A DNA stretch of 40,231 nucleotides from Desulforadius tongensis (GCF_016907915.1 NZ_JAFBCW010000027.1:1-40231); one strand, 5' to 3'; positions 5,643 through 15,894 are shown, counted from the first letter of the stretch. The notes: generated by a model from the sequence alone, not told the origin. Translations and numbers: made by a program.

Positions 5643-8123
5643 GTGGAAGAGCGCTATCATTTTAAAAATATTGAGCCCAAGTGGCAGCAAAAATGGGAAG
5701 AAGAGAATATTTACTGCACACCGGATTCTTCAGACCGGCCCAAATACTATTGTTTGGAAATGTTTCCTTATCCTTCGGGTAAGCTGCATATGGGTCACGT
5801 TCGCAACTATTCCATTGGTGACGTGGTAGCCCGTTTTAAAACCATGCAGGGCTATGATGTGCTGCACCCCATGGGTTGGGATGCCTTCGGTCTGCCGGCG
5901 GAAAATGCCGCCATAAAACATGGTATACACCCGGCAGATTGGACCTGGGATAACATTGAAAATATGAAGAGCCAGCTCAAACAGCTGGGTTTAAGCTATG
6001 ACTGGCGGCGGGAAGTGGCCACATGCCATCCCGACTACTACCGCTGGACCCAGTGGATATTTTTAAAATTATATGAACGGGGTAAATGCTATAAGAAGAC
6101 TGCTTCTGTTAACTGGTGCCCATCCTGTGCCACGGTGCTGGCCAACGAGCAGGTGGTAGACGGTGCCTGCGAGCGCTGTGATACCAAAGTAGAACAGCGG
6201 CAGCTGGAGCAGTGGTTTTTCCGCATTACCGATTATGCCCAGCGATTGCTGGACGACCTGGAACTTCTCTCCGGCTGGCCGGAAAAAGTGCGCGTTATGC
6301 AGGAAAATTGGATCGGTCGCAGTGAAGGTGCGGAAGTTAAATTTAAAGTGACCGGTACGGACGAGGAGTTGGAAGTATTCACCACCCGTCCCGACACCAT
6401 ATTCGGTGTTACTTATATGGTTTTAGCACCGGAGCACCCGCTGGTGGAAACACTGACCGCCGGAACGGAATATGAAAAAGATGTGGCCGATTTCGTGAAA
6501 AAGGTGCGCAATATGAGCGAGCTGGCCCGTACCACTGCTGAAAAAGAAGGGGTATTTACCGGGGCGCACTGCATTAACCCCTTAAGCGGTGAGCGGATAC
6601 CGATTTTGGTGGGCAACTACGTGCTGTTAGAATACGGTACCGGTGCGGTTATGGGTGTACCGGCCCATGACCAGAGGGACTTTGAGTTTGCCACCAAATA
6701 TAAACTGCCCATAAGGCCGGTAATCCAGCCGGAGGGAAGGGTCCTGCAGGCAGAGGAATTGAAAGAGGCCTACACCGGTGAAGGGGTGTTGATTAATTCC
6801 GGTGAATTCAACGGCATGTCCAATAAAGAAGCCATTAAGGCCATTACCAGGAAATTAGAGGGAAATAACCAGGGCCGTGCGAAAGTCAACTTCCGGCTGC
6901 GTGACTGGCTAATATCCAGGCAGCGCTACTGGGGTACCCCCATTCCCATCATTTACTGTAAAAAATGCGGGGCAGTACCGGTGCCTGAAGATCAACTGCC
7001 GGTGGTTCTGCCCACCGATGTGGATTTTGATCCGTCGGGCAAATCGCCTTTGGTGGACAACCCGGATTTTGTCAACACCACCTGTCCCAAGTGCGGTGGT
7101 GAAGCAAAACGGGAAACGGACACCATGGATACCTTTATAGATTCCAGCTGGTATTTTCTGCGCTACACCAGTCCCCGGGAAACCAAAGGACCCTGGGATA
7201 AAGAGGCAGCAGACCGCTGGATGACTGTGGACCAGTACATTGGTGGTGTTGAGCATGCTATTCTGCACCTGCTGTATTCCCGATTCTTTACCAAGTTCTT
7301 CCATGACCTGGGCCTGATTAACAACCGGGAACCGTTTAAAAACTTACTTACCCAGGGTATGGTATTAAAAGACGGGGCCAAAATGTCTAAATCCAAGGGC
7401 AATGTGGTCAGCCCGGAAGAAATTATAGACAAATACGGTGCAGATACCGCCCGCCTGTTCATTCTGTTCGCGGCCCCGCCGGAGCGCGATCTGGAGTGGA
7501 GCGACCGGGCTGTGGAAGGGTGCAACAGGTTCTTAAACCGGGTGTGGCGGCTGTATTATTCACTGCTGGATGAAATTAAAGACGCTCCCCCGGTGCAGAA
7601 TGCCGCTAAGCTGGTGGGGGTACACCGGGAACTGCGCCGTATTACTCACCAGACCATTAAAAAGGTAAGTGAAGATATAGAGAAACGGTTTAATTTTAAC
7701 ACCGCCATCAGCGCCATTATGGAACTGGTGAACGCTGTCTACACTTATCGGGATAAAGTTCCCCAGGCTGAACGCAACAGCTCTGTACTGAGGGAAGCAT
7801 TAGAAAGCGCGGTGCTGTTACTGGCTCCCTTTGCTCCCCATATAACCGAAGAACTGTGGCAGGCACTGGGATACAGGGAAAGCGTTCACCGCCAAGCATG
7901 GCCTAATTATGATGAAGCGGCACTGGTGGAAAATGAAGTTACCATTGTGGTACAGATTAACGGGAAGGTCCGGGATAGGGTGCTGTTACCGGCAGATACC
8001 GGTGTAGAGGATATGAAAAAATACGTTATGGAACAGCCCAAGGTACGGCAGCTTATTTCCGGTAAAGAAGTGATTAAAGTAATAGCGGTACCGGGGAAAT
8101 TGGTAAATGTGGTTGTAAAATAA
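5643..8123 (+). CDS. leuS: Leucyl-tRNA synthetase
   Basis: LeuS charges tRNA-Leu and is a class I synthetase. The product of about 826 residues has the HIGH motif as HMGH (about 49-52), a zinc-type CPSC...CERC pair, the CP1 editing-domain motif [12 protein letters not shown], a second CPKC element, KMSKS (about 580) and the C-terminal anticodon and tRNA-binding region. AGGAGG at 5629-5634 lies eight bases before GTG at 5643 and only two before an in-frame GTG at 5637, so 5643 is preferred. It is the expected target of the leucine T-box at 3.5 kb, with the acyl-CoA synthetase interposed. A strong terminator follows. Confidence 0.97.
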   Translation: MEERYHFKNIEPKWQQKWEEENIYCTPDSSDRPKYYCLEMFPYPSGKLHMGHVRNYSIGDVVARFKTMQGYDVLHPMGWDAFGLPAENAAIKHGIHPADWTWDNIENMKSQLKQLGLSYDWRREVATCHPDYYRWTQWIFLKLYERGKCYKKTASVNWCPSCATVLANEQVVDGACERCDTKVEQRQLEQWFFRITDYAQRLLDDLELLSGWPEKVRVMQENWIGRSEGAEVKFKVTGTDEELEVFTTRPDTIFGVTYMVLAPEHPLVETLTAGTEYEKDVADFVKKVRNMSELARTTAEKEGVFTGAHCINPLSGERIPILVGNYVLLEYGTGAVMGVPAHDQRDFEFATKYKLPIRPVIQPEGRVLQAEELKEAYTGEGVLINSGEFNGMSNKEAIKAITRKLEGNNQGRAKVNFRLRDWLISRQRYWGTPIPIIYCKKCGAVPVPEDQLPVVLPTDVDFDPSGKSPLVDNPDFVNTTCPKCGGEAKRETDTMDTFIDSSWYFLRYTSPRETKGPWDKEAADRWMTVDQYIGGVEHAILHLLYSRFFTKFFHDLGLINNREPFKNLLTQGMVLKDGAKMSKSKGNVVSPEEIIDKYGADTARLFILFAAPPERDLEWSDRAVEGCNRFLNRVWRLYYSLLDEIKDAPPVQNAAKLVGVHRELRRITHQTIKKVSEDIEKRFNFNTAISAIMELVNAVYTYRDKVPQAERNSSVLREALESAVLLLAPFAPHITEELWQALGYRESVHRQAWPNYDEAALVENEVTIVVQINGKVRDRVLLPADTGVEDMKKYVMEQPKVRQLISGKEVIKVIAVPGKLVNVVVK

Positions 8124-8140
8124 TTCTATAATAAATGAGC

Positions 8141-8188
8141 AGGTTCTCCGCTTTCTGTGTAGAAAAGTTAAGCGGGGGACCTTTTTTT
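8141..8188 (+). terminator. Rho-independent terminator after leuS
   Basis: AGGTTCTCCGCTT (8141-8153) pairs over 13 bp, with G-U pairs, with AAGCGGGGGACCT (8170-8182), followed by a run of seven T. Confidence 0.93.
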
Positions 8189-8222
8189 GCCTTGCCTGGT
8201 TAACATTTGGAGGTGAGCTTTT

Positions 8223-8756
8223 TTGGAAGAAGTGATTTGGGGCTACCTGTTTATATTTTTAGCCCGGGTTTTGGATATGTCCCTTGATGTAATCAGAATT
8301 TTAATGCTTACCAGAGATAAAAAATTTACTGCTTCGCTGATTGGTTTTGTGGAAGTGATAATTTTTATAGTTGCTTTAAATAAAGTTATAGCCGGCGGTT
8401 TGGACGACCCGCTGAAAGTAATCGCTTATGCCGGTGGTTTTGCCACCGGAAACTATGTTGGCGGTTGGATTGAATGCTGTATGGCGGTGGGTTACGTATC
8501 AATGCAGATGTTTCCCCGGCCGGATAAAGCGGGAGATATTATTAACAAACTGCGGGAGGAAGGGTTTGGAGTGACCAGTGTAATCGGGGCCGGGCGCAGT
8601 GGTCCCCAGAATATACTTCATGTGATAGCAAAACGCCGGGATTTAAACAAAGTAATTGCCGTATTAGATGATATCGCTCCCAATACTTTTTTTAACATAT
8701 CCGATGCCCGCAGCATCAGGGGTGGGGTGTTTCCCCAGGCCAGAAAAGGCAAATAA
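8223..8756 (+). CDS. UPF0316/DUF2179 membrane protein (YebE-like)
   Basis: The 177-residue protein has about three hydrophobic N-terminal segments (roughly 4-24, 38-58, 66-90) and a soluble C-terminal DUF2179-like domain (about 100-170) with GFGVTSVIGAGRSGP. Family members such as B. subtilis YebE are uncharacterised. TTG at 8223 is chosen because GGAGGTGA (8209-8216) lies six bases upstream. It follows the leuS terminator and is spaced 67 bases from the next membrane protein gene, so the two may form a short unit. Confidence 0.85.
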   Translation: MEEVIWGYLFIFLARVLDMSLDVIRILMLTRDKKFTASLIGFVEVIIFIVALNKVIAGGLDDPLKVIAYAGGFATGNYVGGWIECCMAVGYVSMQMFPRPDKAGDIINKLREEGFGVTSVIGAGRSGPQNILHVIAKRRDLNKVIAVLDDIAPNTFFNISDARSIRGGVFPQARKGK

Positions 8757-8823
8757 ATGTATATCTACCAACCTTGGCAGCAAATAATAATACGGCTTAT
8801 CTGCAGGAGGTTGGTGATGTTTT

Positions 8824-9495
8824 TTGTGGGAGATTATTTTTCGCACCATAGTGATATATTTTTATGTGCTGATTATTTTAAGGCTGACCGGCAAGAGAGA
8901 AATCGGCCAGCTGTCTCCCTTTGATTTTGTAGTGGCCATTATCATTGCCGAGCTGGCCGCCATTCCCATGGAAAACAACGACCAGCCCCTTTGGCACGGC
9001 TTAATACCAATTACCGTGCTGGGGCTGTTAGAAGTGTTTCTTTCCTGGCTGACAATGATCAGCCGGTCGGTAAGAATGATTATCTGCGGGGAGCCCCAGG
9101 TGATTATAAGGAACGGTAAGCTTTTGCGCAGTGAAATGAGAAAATCAAGATATAACCTGGACGATTTAATGGCTCAGCTGAGAGAAAAGGGGGTTGCCAA
9201 TATTCAAGATGTGGAGTTCGGTGTTTTAGAGAACTCGGGCCGGTTAAGTGTAATCCTTAAATCTCAAAAACGGCCGGTAACCCCTGAAGATTTAAACATA
9301 GCTACTAAGTATGAAGGCCTGCCGGTGGTGGTGGTAATGGATGGGGAAATAATAAAAAAGGCTCTGCAGGAGGTAAATTTAACTGAGGAGTGGTTGTTAA
9401 ACAAGCTGAAAGAAAAGGGTTTCTCCCCCGAAGAAGTGTTGATAGCGGCCTTAACACCGGAGGGGGACCTGTTTGTTAATGAGCGTGATACATAA
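8824..9495 (+). CDS. DUF421 (YetF-like) membrane protein
   Basis: The 223-residue product has the DUF421 signature LRLTGKREIGQLSPFDFVV after the first membrane helix. Two more helices run to about residue 80, followed by a cytosolic region with IICGEPQVIIRNGK and RYNLDDLMAQLREKG. B. subtilis YetF-type proteins are linked to the spore or cell envelope, but their biochemical role is unsettled. TTG at 8824 is the likely start, with AGGAGG (8805-8810) a little distant and GGTGA (8812-8816) nearer. An ATG at 8817 is out of frame. Confidence 0.88.
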   Translation: MWEIIFRTIVIYFYVLIILRLTGKREIGQLSPFDFVVAIIIAELAAIPMENNDQPLWHGLIPITVLGLLEVFLSWLTMISRSVRMIICGEPQVIIRNGKLLRSEMRKSRYNLDDLMAQLREKGVANIQDVEFGVLENSGRLSVILKSQKRPVTPEDLNIATKYEGLPVVVVMDGEIIKKALQEVNLTEEWLLNKLKEKGFSPEEVLIAALTPEGDLFVNERDT

Positions 9496-9583
9496 AATTA
9501 GGAAAAATAAGCATAATCTGAGCAGGAAAATGGCACTTTGTCAAGAACTTTTGCATAAAAAATGAGCTTGGCAGGTGCTTTTA

Positions 9584-10192
9584 ATGTTCACATTGGGGCG
9601 CCGGGAGCAGCTGGTAATATTAATCCTGCTGGCCGCGCTGCTTTTTGGTTCCGGTTATCGCCTGGCAGAATATAAAAATGCCGGCCGGGGACAGCAGCCG
9701 GTGCTGGTGGCAGGAGAAAGGGAAGCGAAAAAATCTGCCCCCCTGCGGGAAACGGTGGTGTATGTCAGCGGGGCGGTAAAAAAACCGGGGGTTTACCGCC
9801 TGGATCAGGGCAGCCGGGTGATTGACGCCTTGCAAAAGGCCGGGGGCCCGAGGGAAGATGCCGATTTAGGCAGGTTAAACTTGGCTGCCCCCTTAGCCGA
9901 CGGCCAGCAGGTTGACGTGCCGGTAAAGGCTGCAGCTGCACCGGAAGGGGATATGAAAAGCACTACCCCTTTTGCACTGCAAAGTTCCAGCGGGGCGGGA
10001 AAAATTAATATAAATACCGCCAGTGAAGCTGAGCTGACCGCACTGCCCGGCATAGGGCCGGCGTTATCCAAGCGGATTGTTGAATACCGCCGGAATAACG
10101 GCGGTTTTAAATCAATTGCGGAGATTAAAAAAGTATCCGGTATTGGGGATAAAAAATACGAAAATTTAAAAGAGATGATATCGGTGTACTAA
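9584..10192 (+). CDS. comEA: ComEA, competence DNA-binding protein
   Basis: ComEA is the membrane-anchored receptor that binds incoming double-stranded DNA during transformation. The product of about 202 residues has an N-terminal membrane anchor (roughly 8-25), an SLBB-type domain starting [15 protein letters not shown], a linker, and two C-terminal helix-hairpin-helix motifs: [18 protein letters not shown] and [22 protein letters not shown] at 9584 has GCAGGTG at 9571-9577; GTG at 9575 in the same frame overlaps that site and is less likely. It is followed by a lytic transglycosylase and comEC rather than comEB. Confidence 0.94.
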   Translation: MFTLGRREQLVILILLAALLFGSGYRLAEYKNAGRGQQPVLVAGEREAKKSAPLRETVVYVSGAVKKPGVYRLDQGSRVIDALQKAGGPREDADLGRLNLAAPLADGQQVDVPVKAAAAPEGDMKSTTPFALQSSSGAGKININTASEAELTALPGIGPALSKRIVEYRRNNGGFKSIAEIKKVSGIGDKKYENLKEMISVY

Positions 10193-10226
10193 AAGCGGAT
10201 CTTTCGAACATCTTCTTAAAGGGACG

Positions 10227-10910
10227 GTGAAAATAGTGAATGATATAAACCTTTTCCTGCTAACCGGGTTATTATCCATACAGGCTCAAAACAGCGCGCT
10301 GCCCGGGACTTATACCCGCAAAAGTCAGTTTGCCCCTCTTTTTCCCCTGCTTTTGGCCCGGGCTATCAGCAATAATGGTGCTGGTAAAGCAGCGGCAGGC
10401 ATTACCCAAAACGGCGGCATAAACCGGCCGCCCGCTGTGATGCCGGTAATGGCCGGGGGAAAACAGCAGCTGAATGCTGCCCGGGCCGCGGCGGTATATA
10501 AAAATCACTACCGGGCAGCTGGAAACAAAAATTATGACCGCCTTATTAACCGCCTGGCCCTGGAAGCGGGGGTTGACCCGGCGCTGGTAAAGGCGGTGGT
10601 AAAGTGTGAGTCCAACTATAATCCCCGGGCGGTTTCCAAGGCCGGTGCCCTGGGATTGATGCAGCTGATGCCTCAAACTGCGGCATCGCTGGGAGTAAAA
10701 AATCCCTTTGACCCGGTGCAGAACTTACGCGGTGGAATAAAGTATTTAAAGATGATGCTGGATCGCTATAACGGTAATGAAACCCTGGCCCTGGCGGCCT
10801 ACAATGCCGGCCCGGGAGCGGTGGGCAAATATAAGGGCGTTCCGCCTAATAATGAAACTCAAAATTACGTTCGCAGGGTTATGAGCTTTAGAAGTCAGTA
10901 TTCTGCTTAA
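10227..10910 (+). CDS. Soluble lytic transglycosylase-like protein
   Basis: The C-terminal half (about 105-227) is an SLT domain that cleaves peptidoglycan glycan strands. The catalytic glutamate is in CESNYNP, followed by [13 protein letters not shown] and [12 protein letters not shown], all typical of the family. The N-terminal 100 residues are variable and include a hydrophobic stretch that could be a weak signal or anchor. GTG at 10227 is the start used here; GTG at 10236, with GGTGA just upstream, is about equally good. Its position between comEA and comEC suggests local wall opening for DNA uptake, though this is inferred from context only. Confidence 0.9.
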   Translation: MKIVNDINLFLLTGLLSIQAQNSALPGTYTRKSQFAPLFPLLLARAISNNGAGKAAAGITQNGGINRPPAVMPVMAGGKQQLNAARAAAVYKNHYRAAGNKNYDRLINRLALEAGVDPALVKAVVKCESNYNPRAVSKAGALGLMQLMPQTAASLGVKNPFDPVQNLRGGIKYLKMMLDRYNGNETLALAAYNAGPGAVGKYKGVPPNNETQNYVRRVMSFRSQYSA

Positions 10911-10940
10911 AAATCACCTCTTAAAGGTGATTTTTTAGTT
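10910..10940 (+). terminator. Hairpin after the transglycosylase gene
   Basis: AAAATCACCT (10910-10919) pairs exactly with AGGTGATTTT (10925-10934) around CTTAA, with two further T after it. It starts in the stop codon and may end or attenuate transcription before comEC. Confidence 0.7.
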
Positions 10941-11006
10941 TGTGTTAAAGGTTTATGTTTTAATTTCCCATATAAAATAAACCTCTCCGGCATGTTGGTG
11001 ATAAAA

Positions 11007-13394
11007 ATGAACCGTCCCCTGCTGCAATTTTGCCTCACCTTTATATTAGGTGTTTTAAGCGGCTTTTTATATCCCCTTCCGGCCGGTTTGATACTGGCGG
11101 TATCTGTTTTTCTGTTTGTATCAGCCGTTATTTTTTACCGGTTAAAAAGTAATTTAGTAAACGGAATAATGGTACTGCTCTGTTTTTCTTTGGGCATTGT
11201 TAATGCTTCCGCTGCGGGGGAGGACGGTAATAACCTGCTGGTGAAATTTGCCGGTAAGCCTGTCACCGTTGTCGGTGCGGTGATAAAAGAACCGGATGTG
11301 AGACCGGGAAAAGTCTTTTATTTACTGGAAGTTCAAAAACTGTACACAAGGGATGGGGTGCTCCCTGTCAGGGAGTTAATACGGGTTGCTGCTTATAAAC
11401 CGGAAAAAATTTTTCAATATGGTGATGTGATTAAAATAAAGGGTGAAATAAGGACGGTGCCTTCTCCGGGCAATCCCGGGCAGTTTGATTACCGCCGCTA
11501 TCTGGAGCGCCGGGGAATTTATGCGGTAATGTTTGTTTGGCCGGGACAGAGTATAGAGAAAGTGGGAGCGGCCCATAACACCGGGTTTAAAGGAATGGCT
11601 TTATCCCTGAAAGGCAAACTGCAAACCGTTCTTGACCGCACCCTGCCGCCTGCTCAATCGGCACTGGTGCAGGGGATGCTGTTTGGCAGCAGGGGGATGA
11701 TTGACAATCAAACAGCCGCTGATTTTCAAACGGCCAGTTTAATTCACGTGCTGTGTGTTTCCGGGTTTCATGTGGGCCTGGTGCTGGCTGCTTTTATGGG
11801 CTTATGCTGCCTTCTGCGCCTGCCGCCGGCCTGGGAAGCGCCGCTGGGTACGCTGGTGCTGCTGCTGTACGCCGCCATGACCGGTATGGGGCCGGCGGTG
11901 ATGCGGGCCGCAGTTATGGGCCTGGTGGCGTTGTGGGCCCGGCGGTTGGGCAGAGAACGGGATTGGCCCACCGCCATGGCTTTGGCCGCGGTGATTATTT
12001 TAATTTTTTGGCCGGCGGCACTGTGGGAACCGGGTTTTCAACTGTCCTTTGCCGTTACCTGGGGCATCCTTTATCTCACCCCCCTGGCACAGCAGTTTTT
12101 AAAACCCCTGCCTAAAATTGTTCGCCCGGTGCTGGCGGCAGTGCTGGTGGCGGAATTGACGGCGGCGCCGCTGGTTGTTTATCACTTTAATATGGTTTCG
12201 CTGGTGGGGGCGGCGGCCAACATATTAGCAGCACCGCTGGTGCTGCTGGTGATGCTGCTGAGCGGGATCAGTGTAGTGGTGGGCCTGTTTTCGGCTCCTT
12301 TGGCGCACATTATTAATGCCGCCACCGGTGTGCTGTTAAACTTAATGCTGTGGATGGTGCACAATTTAGCTTCCGTACCCCATGCGGCGTTATTTTTTTC
12401 ATCCCCACCGTGGTGGCTGGTGGCGGCATTTTATTTTCTGCTTGCTTTACTGCCCCGGTGGTTAATGCTCAGCCGGGATGAACGGGACGAAATGCCGGGT
12501 TTACGCCGGTACCGGCTGCTGGTGTTACTGCTGGCTGTAACGGTGCTGTTTGCATGGCCGCTGGGGGGAAATCAATCTCATCTGAGGGTGCACTTTATTG
12601 ATGTGGGGCAGGGCGATGCTGCCCTGGTGCAGACTCCCAACGGCCGGAACGTGTTGATTGATGCCGGGGGCTGGAAGGATGAATTTGACAAAAAAACCGG
12701 GGCGGGCAGCCGGGTGGTATTACCTTACCTTAAAAGCCTGGGTGTAAACCGGTTAGATGTGTTGATACTCAGCCATCCCCATGAGGATCATGCCGGTGGT
12801 GCCACCGGCATAATCGGGCATCTGCCGGTAAGGTTAGTGATTACAGCACCGGTAAAGACAGGCGCTGAAGACGGTTGGGAAATGCCCGATGAAGGGTATA
12901 TGCGTTTGCTGTCCGCTTTTAAAGATAAAGGTGTGCCGGTACAGGCCGCCTGCAGCGGAGATATTTTAAAATTAGATGATGACGTAAATATAAAGATTAT
13001 TGCACCGGATGGGCCTAAAAGCAGCCTTAATGACGGGTCGCTGGTGGTAAAAATAACTTACCGCCGGATCAGCTTTTTATTTACCGGGGACATAGAAGAA
13101 CACCAGCAGCGTCTATTGGCCGGTGATAATATTGATTTAAGTGCTGACATATTAAAAGTTCCCCATCACGGCAGTGGATTTTTTGATGTCCAATTTTTTA
13201 AAGCGGTCAGTCCCCGGGCAGCGGTGATTTCGGTGGGAGAGAATAATAAATTTGGCCATCCCGCCCCGGCCGCCATCAAAGCACTGGAAGATTTGAATGC
13301 GCTGGTGTATCGTACGGATATTCACGGGGCGGTGATTGTCAGTACTGATGGGGAATCGGTTTGGATTGATACCGGGAGAAAATATGAACATTAA
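11007..13394 (+). CDS. comEC: ComEC/Rec2 DNA uptake channel
   Basis: ComEC forms the membrane channel that carries single-stranded DNA into the cell. The product of about 795 residues has hydrophobic helices at the N-terminus, a DUF4131/OB-like region (about 60-170), the ComEC competence membrane core (about 200-500, with HVLCVSGFHVGLVLA), and a C-terminal metallo-beta-lactamase-like domain. The metal motif SHPHEDHAGG is near 590, with FTGDIEEH and VPHHGSG further on, so the nuclease-like domain looks intact. ATG at 11007 has GGTGAT just upstream; ATG at 10992 in the same frame has no ribosome site. Confidence 0.95.
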   Translation: MNRPLLQFCLTFILGVLSGFLYPLPAGLILAVSVFLFVSAVIFYRLKSNLVNGIMVLLCFSLGIVNASAAGEDGNNLLVKFAGKPVTVVGAVIKEPDVRPGKVFYLLEVQKLYTRDGVLPVRELIRVAAYKPEKIFQYGDVIKIKGEIRTVPSPGNPGQFDYRRYLERRGIYAVMFVWPGQSIEKVGAAHNTGFKGMALSLKGKLQTVLDRTLPPAQSALVQGMLFGSRGMIDNQTAADFQTASLIHVLCVSGFHVGLVLAAFMGLCCLLRLPPAWEAPLGTLVLLLYAAMTGMGPAVMRAAVMGLVALWARRLGRERDWPTAMALAAVIILIFWPAALWEPGFQLSFAVTWGILYLTPLAQQFLKPLPKIVRPVLAAVLVAELTAAPLVVYHFNMVSLVGAAANILAAPLVLLVMLLSGISVVVGLFSAPLAHIINAATGVLLNLMLWMVHNLASVPHAALFFSSPPWWLVAAFYFLLALLPRWLMLSRDERDEMPGLRRYRLLVLLLAVTVLFAWPLGGNQSHLRVHFIDVGQGDAALVQTPNGRNVLIDAGGWKDEFDKKTGAGSRVVLPYLKSLGVNRLDVLILSHPHEDHAGGATGIIGHLPVRLVITAPVKTGAEDGWEMPDEGYMRLLSAFKDKGVPVQAACSGDILKLDDDVNIKIIAPDGPKSSLNDGSLVVKITYRRISFLFTGDIEEHQQRLLAGDNIDLSADILKVPHHGSGFFDVQFFKAVSPRAAVISVGENNKFGHPAPAAIKALEDLNALVYRTDIHGAVIVSTDGESVWIDTGRKYEH

Positions 13395-13515
13395 TTATCG
13401 GAGAATTTTCTAAGCCACTTTTTACAGGCCGGACTATTTGGTATACTCAATATGGGTAAAATCTAGAATAAAATTCTGATGCTCAATTTCTTACTGCTTT
13501 AAGGGAGTGGCTGCT

Positions 13516-14406
13516 TTGAAAAAGGCTTTGATTATATATAATCCGACCAGCGGTAATCACAGTTTTCCCCATCAGATTGACCAGGTAACAGAAGCCTGTC
13601 ATTCTTTTGGCTACTTACCAACCTTTTACCGCATCGGGCCGGAGTTAGACTACGACCGGGTTTTTAATACCATAGACCAGTATCAAATACTGTTTATATC
13701 CGGGGGAGACGGTTCGGTGAGCCGGGCGGTAAACCGGCTGCTGCGTGCCGAAGCTGACCTGCCGGTGGGAATTATTCCCTCCGGTACGGCCAATGACTTT
13801 GCCACTGCCCTGGGTTTGGAGCGGCAGCCGGGCACAGCTGTTAGAAGGCTGCTGGCGGGGGATGTGGTTAACGTGGACATCGGCCGCATAAACGACCGTT
13901 ACTTTGTTAATGTGGCCAGTGCCGGTGTGCTTACTACCATATCCCAAGAGGTGAATAACGCTATCAAAAGCCGCCTGGGCATTACCGGTTACTATCTTAA
14001 AGGCCTGGAACATGTGTGGCAGGCATCTCCCATATCGGTAACAATTGAAGGTGAAGGTTTTAAAATAGATGGGGAGATAATGCTGTTTTTAGTTCTCAAT
14101 TCCACCACTGCCGGCAGCATTAGAAATGTTGCCCCCCATGCTGCCATTGCCGACGGTAAGTTGGACTTGGTGGTGCTGAAAAAATGTTCCCCGGCTCAGT
14201 TGGTACCGCTGCTTTTACGGGCTTATGAAGGGCGGGGGGCACACCTGCAGCACCCGCTGGTGGAATACCATCAAACCCGGTGGGTGAAGGTCAGCTCTGA
14301 ACAGAATATTAAGACCGATATAGACGGTGAGCCCGGCCCGGATTTACCGCTGGACATTGAAGTTCTGCCCGGCCGTTTGAAATTAATGACGCCGGCGCTT
14401 AAGTAG
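13516..14406 (+). CDS. YegS/BmrU-type lipid kinase (diacylglycerol kinase catalytic domain)
   Basis: The product of about 296 residues has the DAGK catalytic features NPTSG near the start, the nucleotide loop GGDGSVSRAVNRLL (about 60), and GIIPSGTANDFATALGL (about 88-104). Such proteins phosphorylate diacylglycerol or related lipids at the membrane surface; the substrate here is not determined. TTG at 13516 is the preferred start because AAGGGAG (13501-13507) lies eight bases upstream. A GTG at 13507 overlaps that site. It is distinct from the small membrane DgkA at 37.3 kb. Confidence 0.92.
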   Translation: MKKALIIYNPTSGNHSFPHQIDQVTEACHSFGYLPTFYRIGPELDYDRVFNTIDQYQILFISGGDGSVSRAVNRLLRAEADLPVGIIPSGTANDFATALGLERQPGTAVRRLLAGDVVNVDIGRINDRYFVNVASAGVLTTISQEVNNAIKSRLGITGYYLKGLEHVWQASPISVTIEGEGFKIDGEIMLFLVLNSTTAGSIRNVAPHAAIADGKLDLVVLKKCSPAQLVPLLLRAYEGRGAHLQHPLVEYHQTRWVKVSSEQNIKTDIDGEPGPDLPLDIEVLPGRLKLMTPALK

Positions 14407-14435
14407 TGTTAAAGGATTGGAGGTAATATTATACT

Positions 14436-14750
14436 ATGGCCGTTGTTGAAGTACAGATTATTCCCATTGGTACAGCAGCACCCAGTCTTAGCAGCTATGT
14501 AGCTGGCTGTGTATCGGTGTTGAAAAAATACCGGCACCTGACCTACCAGCTTACTCCCATGGGTACCGTAATTGAAGGAGAATTAAATGATATCCTGGAC
14601 GTTGTACGTGAGATGCATGAAGTACCCTTTGATAATGGAGCGATGCGGGTGGTTACTACCATTAGGATAGATGACCGCAGGGACAAGCAGTTAACCATGA
14701 ACGGTAAAGTGGAATCGGTAACCAGTAAGATGGAGAAGGACAGCCGGTGA
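14436..14750 (+). CDS. MTH1187/UPF0045 family protein (thiamine-binding type)
   Basis: The 104-residue protein has the ferredoxin-like MTH1187 fold signature VVEVQIIPIGT at the N-terminus and ends with VVTTIRIDDRRDK. Some members bind thiamine or its precursor. The role in this organism is unknown. ATG at 14436 follows GGAGGT (14419-14424), slightly far. The stop is one base before the start of holA, so the two genes are probably translated from one mRNA. Confidence 0.88.
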   Translation: MAVVEVQIIPIGTAAPSLSSYVAGCVSVLKKYRHLTYQLTPMGTVIEGELNDILDVVREMHEVPFDNGAMRVVTTIRIDDRRDKQLTMNGKVESVTSKMEKDSR

Positions 14751-14751
14751 A

Positions 14752-15783
14752 ATGCAGTATTATGAAAGACTGGTAAACAGCTTAAAAAGGGGCGTAATTT
14801 CCCCGGTATACCTTTTTTACGGGGAAGAAATCTACCTGCGGGAGCGGGCGGTGGAACGCTTTAAAGAGTTTTTACTGCCCCGGGGAGCGGACTTTAACAT
14901 GGATGTGCTGGATGGTGAAAGCATCACCCCCGCCGAGGTGGTGAGCGCAGCCAGCACTCCCCCTTTTATGGCCGAGCGCAGGTTGGTGCTGGTAAAAAAC
15001 CCCCCCTGGTTTGCCGCTGACAGTGGTAAGGGCGCAGCGGCAAACCGGGAAAAGGAAGCCGCCGGCGTAAAGCCCCTGTTGGACTATTTGGCCAACCCGT
15101 TAACCACAACCTGTCTTATTTTTCAAGGGCAGACCGCTGACCGGAGGAAAAAAATATTTAAGGCTGTGGAAAAGGCCGGCCAGGCCATTAACTTTACGCT
15201 GCTCAAGCCGGCGGAACTGGCAGGATGGTTGGATGAACAGTCCCGTTTGCGGGGTATAAAAATAGACAGGCGGGCTAAAGAACTGCTGATTACCGGTACC
15301 ACCAGCGGTTTGACCGGTTTGATTTCCGAATGGCAGAAGTTAATCACTTATATAGGTGAACGAAAGAGTATTTCGGTGGATGATGTAAATCAAGTGGTGC
15401 ATCGCTCGGTGGAATACAAAATTTTTGACGTGCTGGATGCCATCGGGTCCCGCCGCTGCGGAACTGCACTGGCGGGGATTAGAGATTTGCTGGCCAATAA
15501 AGAACCGCCCCAGGTTATTTTAGCCATGGTGGCCAGGCAGTTTCGCCTGATGCTGCAGGTTAATGAATTGGCCGGCACAGGCCTGCCGGCGGCAGAAATT
15601 GCCAAACAAATCAATGAAAAACCTTACCCGGTAAAAAAGGCCCTTAAATTAGGGAAGAACTTCAGCCGCCGGCAGTTAATAAGTGCGTTAACCGGTTTAG
15701 CCCAGCTTGATGCGGATATAAAAACCGGCCGGGTGGAATTTTACCCCGGCCTTGAAGGACTGCTGCTCAGCATGGTTGAATAA
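14752..15783 (+). CDS. holA: DNA polymerase III subunit delta
   Basis: HolA is the clamp-loader subunit that opens the sliding clamp ring. The 343-residue product begins with the family pattern PVYLFYGEEIYLRERAV (about 18-34), then has SAASTPPFMAERRLVLVKN, the AAA-like lid region and a C-terminal helical collar with ALAGIRDLLANKEPPQVILA. Length is normal. ATG at 14752 lies one base after the previous stop. The gene ends at a convergent terminator shared with rpsT, an arrangement common in Firmicutes. Confidence 0.94.
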   Translation: MQYYERLVNSLKRGVISPVYLFYGEEIYLRERAVERFKEFLLPRGADFNMDVLDGESITPAEVVSAASTPPFMAERRLVLVKNPPWFAADSGKGAAANREKEAAGVKPLLDYLANPLTTTCLIFQGQTADRRKKIFKAVEKAGQAINFTLLKPAELAGWLDEQSRLRGIKIDRRAKELLITGTTSGLTGLISEWQKLITYIGERKSISVDDVNQVVHRSVEYKIFDVLDAIGSRRCGTALAGIRDLLANKEPPQVILAMVARQFRLMLQVNELAGTGLPAAEIAKQINEKPYPVKKALKLGKNFSRRQLISALTGLAQLDADIKTGRVEFYPGLEGLLLSMVE

Positions 15784-15793
15784 CAAAATAAAC

Positions 15794-15823
15794 GGGCGCC
15801 GATACGGTGGGTACCAGGCGCCC
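15794..15823. repeat. Inverted repeat between holA and rpsT
   Basis: GGGCGCC (15794-15800) and GGCGCCC (15817-15823) form a 7-bp stem with a 16-base loop. There is no strong T-run on either side, so its role in termination is uncertain. Confidence 0.6.
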
Positions 15824-15851
15824 TAAAATAATTTAATTAAAACCCATAATT

Positions 15852-15875
15852 AAAAACACCCTTAGGGTGTTTTTA
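15852..15875. terminator. Bidirectional terminator for holA and rpsT
   Basis: AAAAACACCC (15852-15861) and GGGTGTTTTT (15865-15874) are exact complements around TTA. The A-run and T-run give a T-tail on both strands, suiting the convergent genes. Confidence 0.92.
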
Positions 15876-15894
15876 CATTATTTTCGCATTAATT

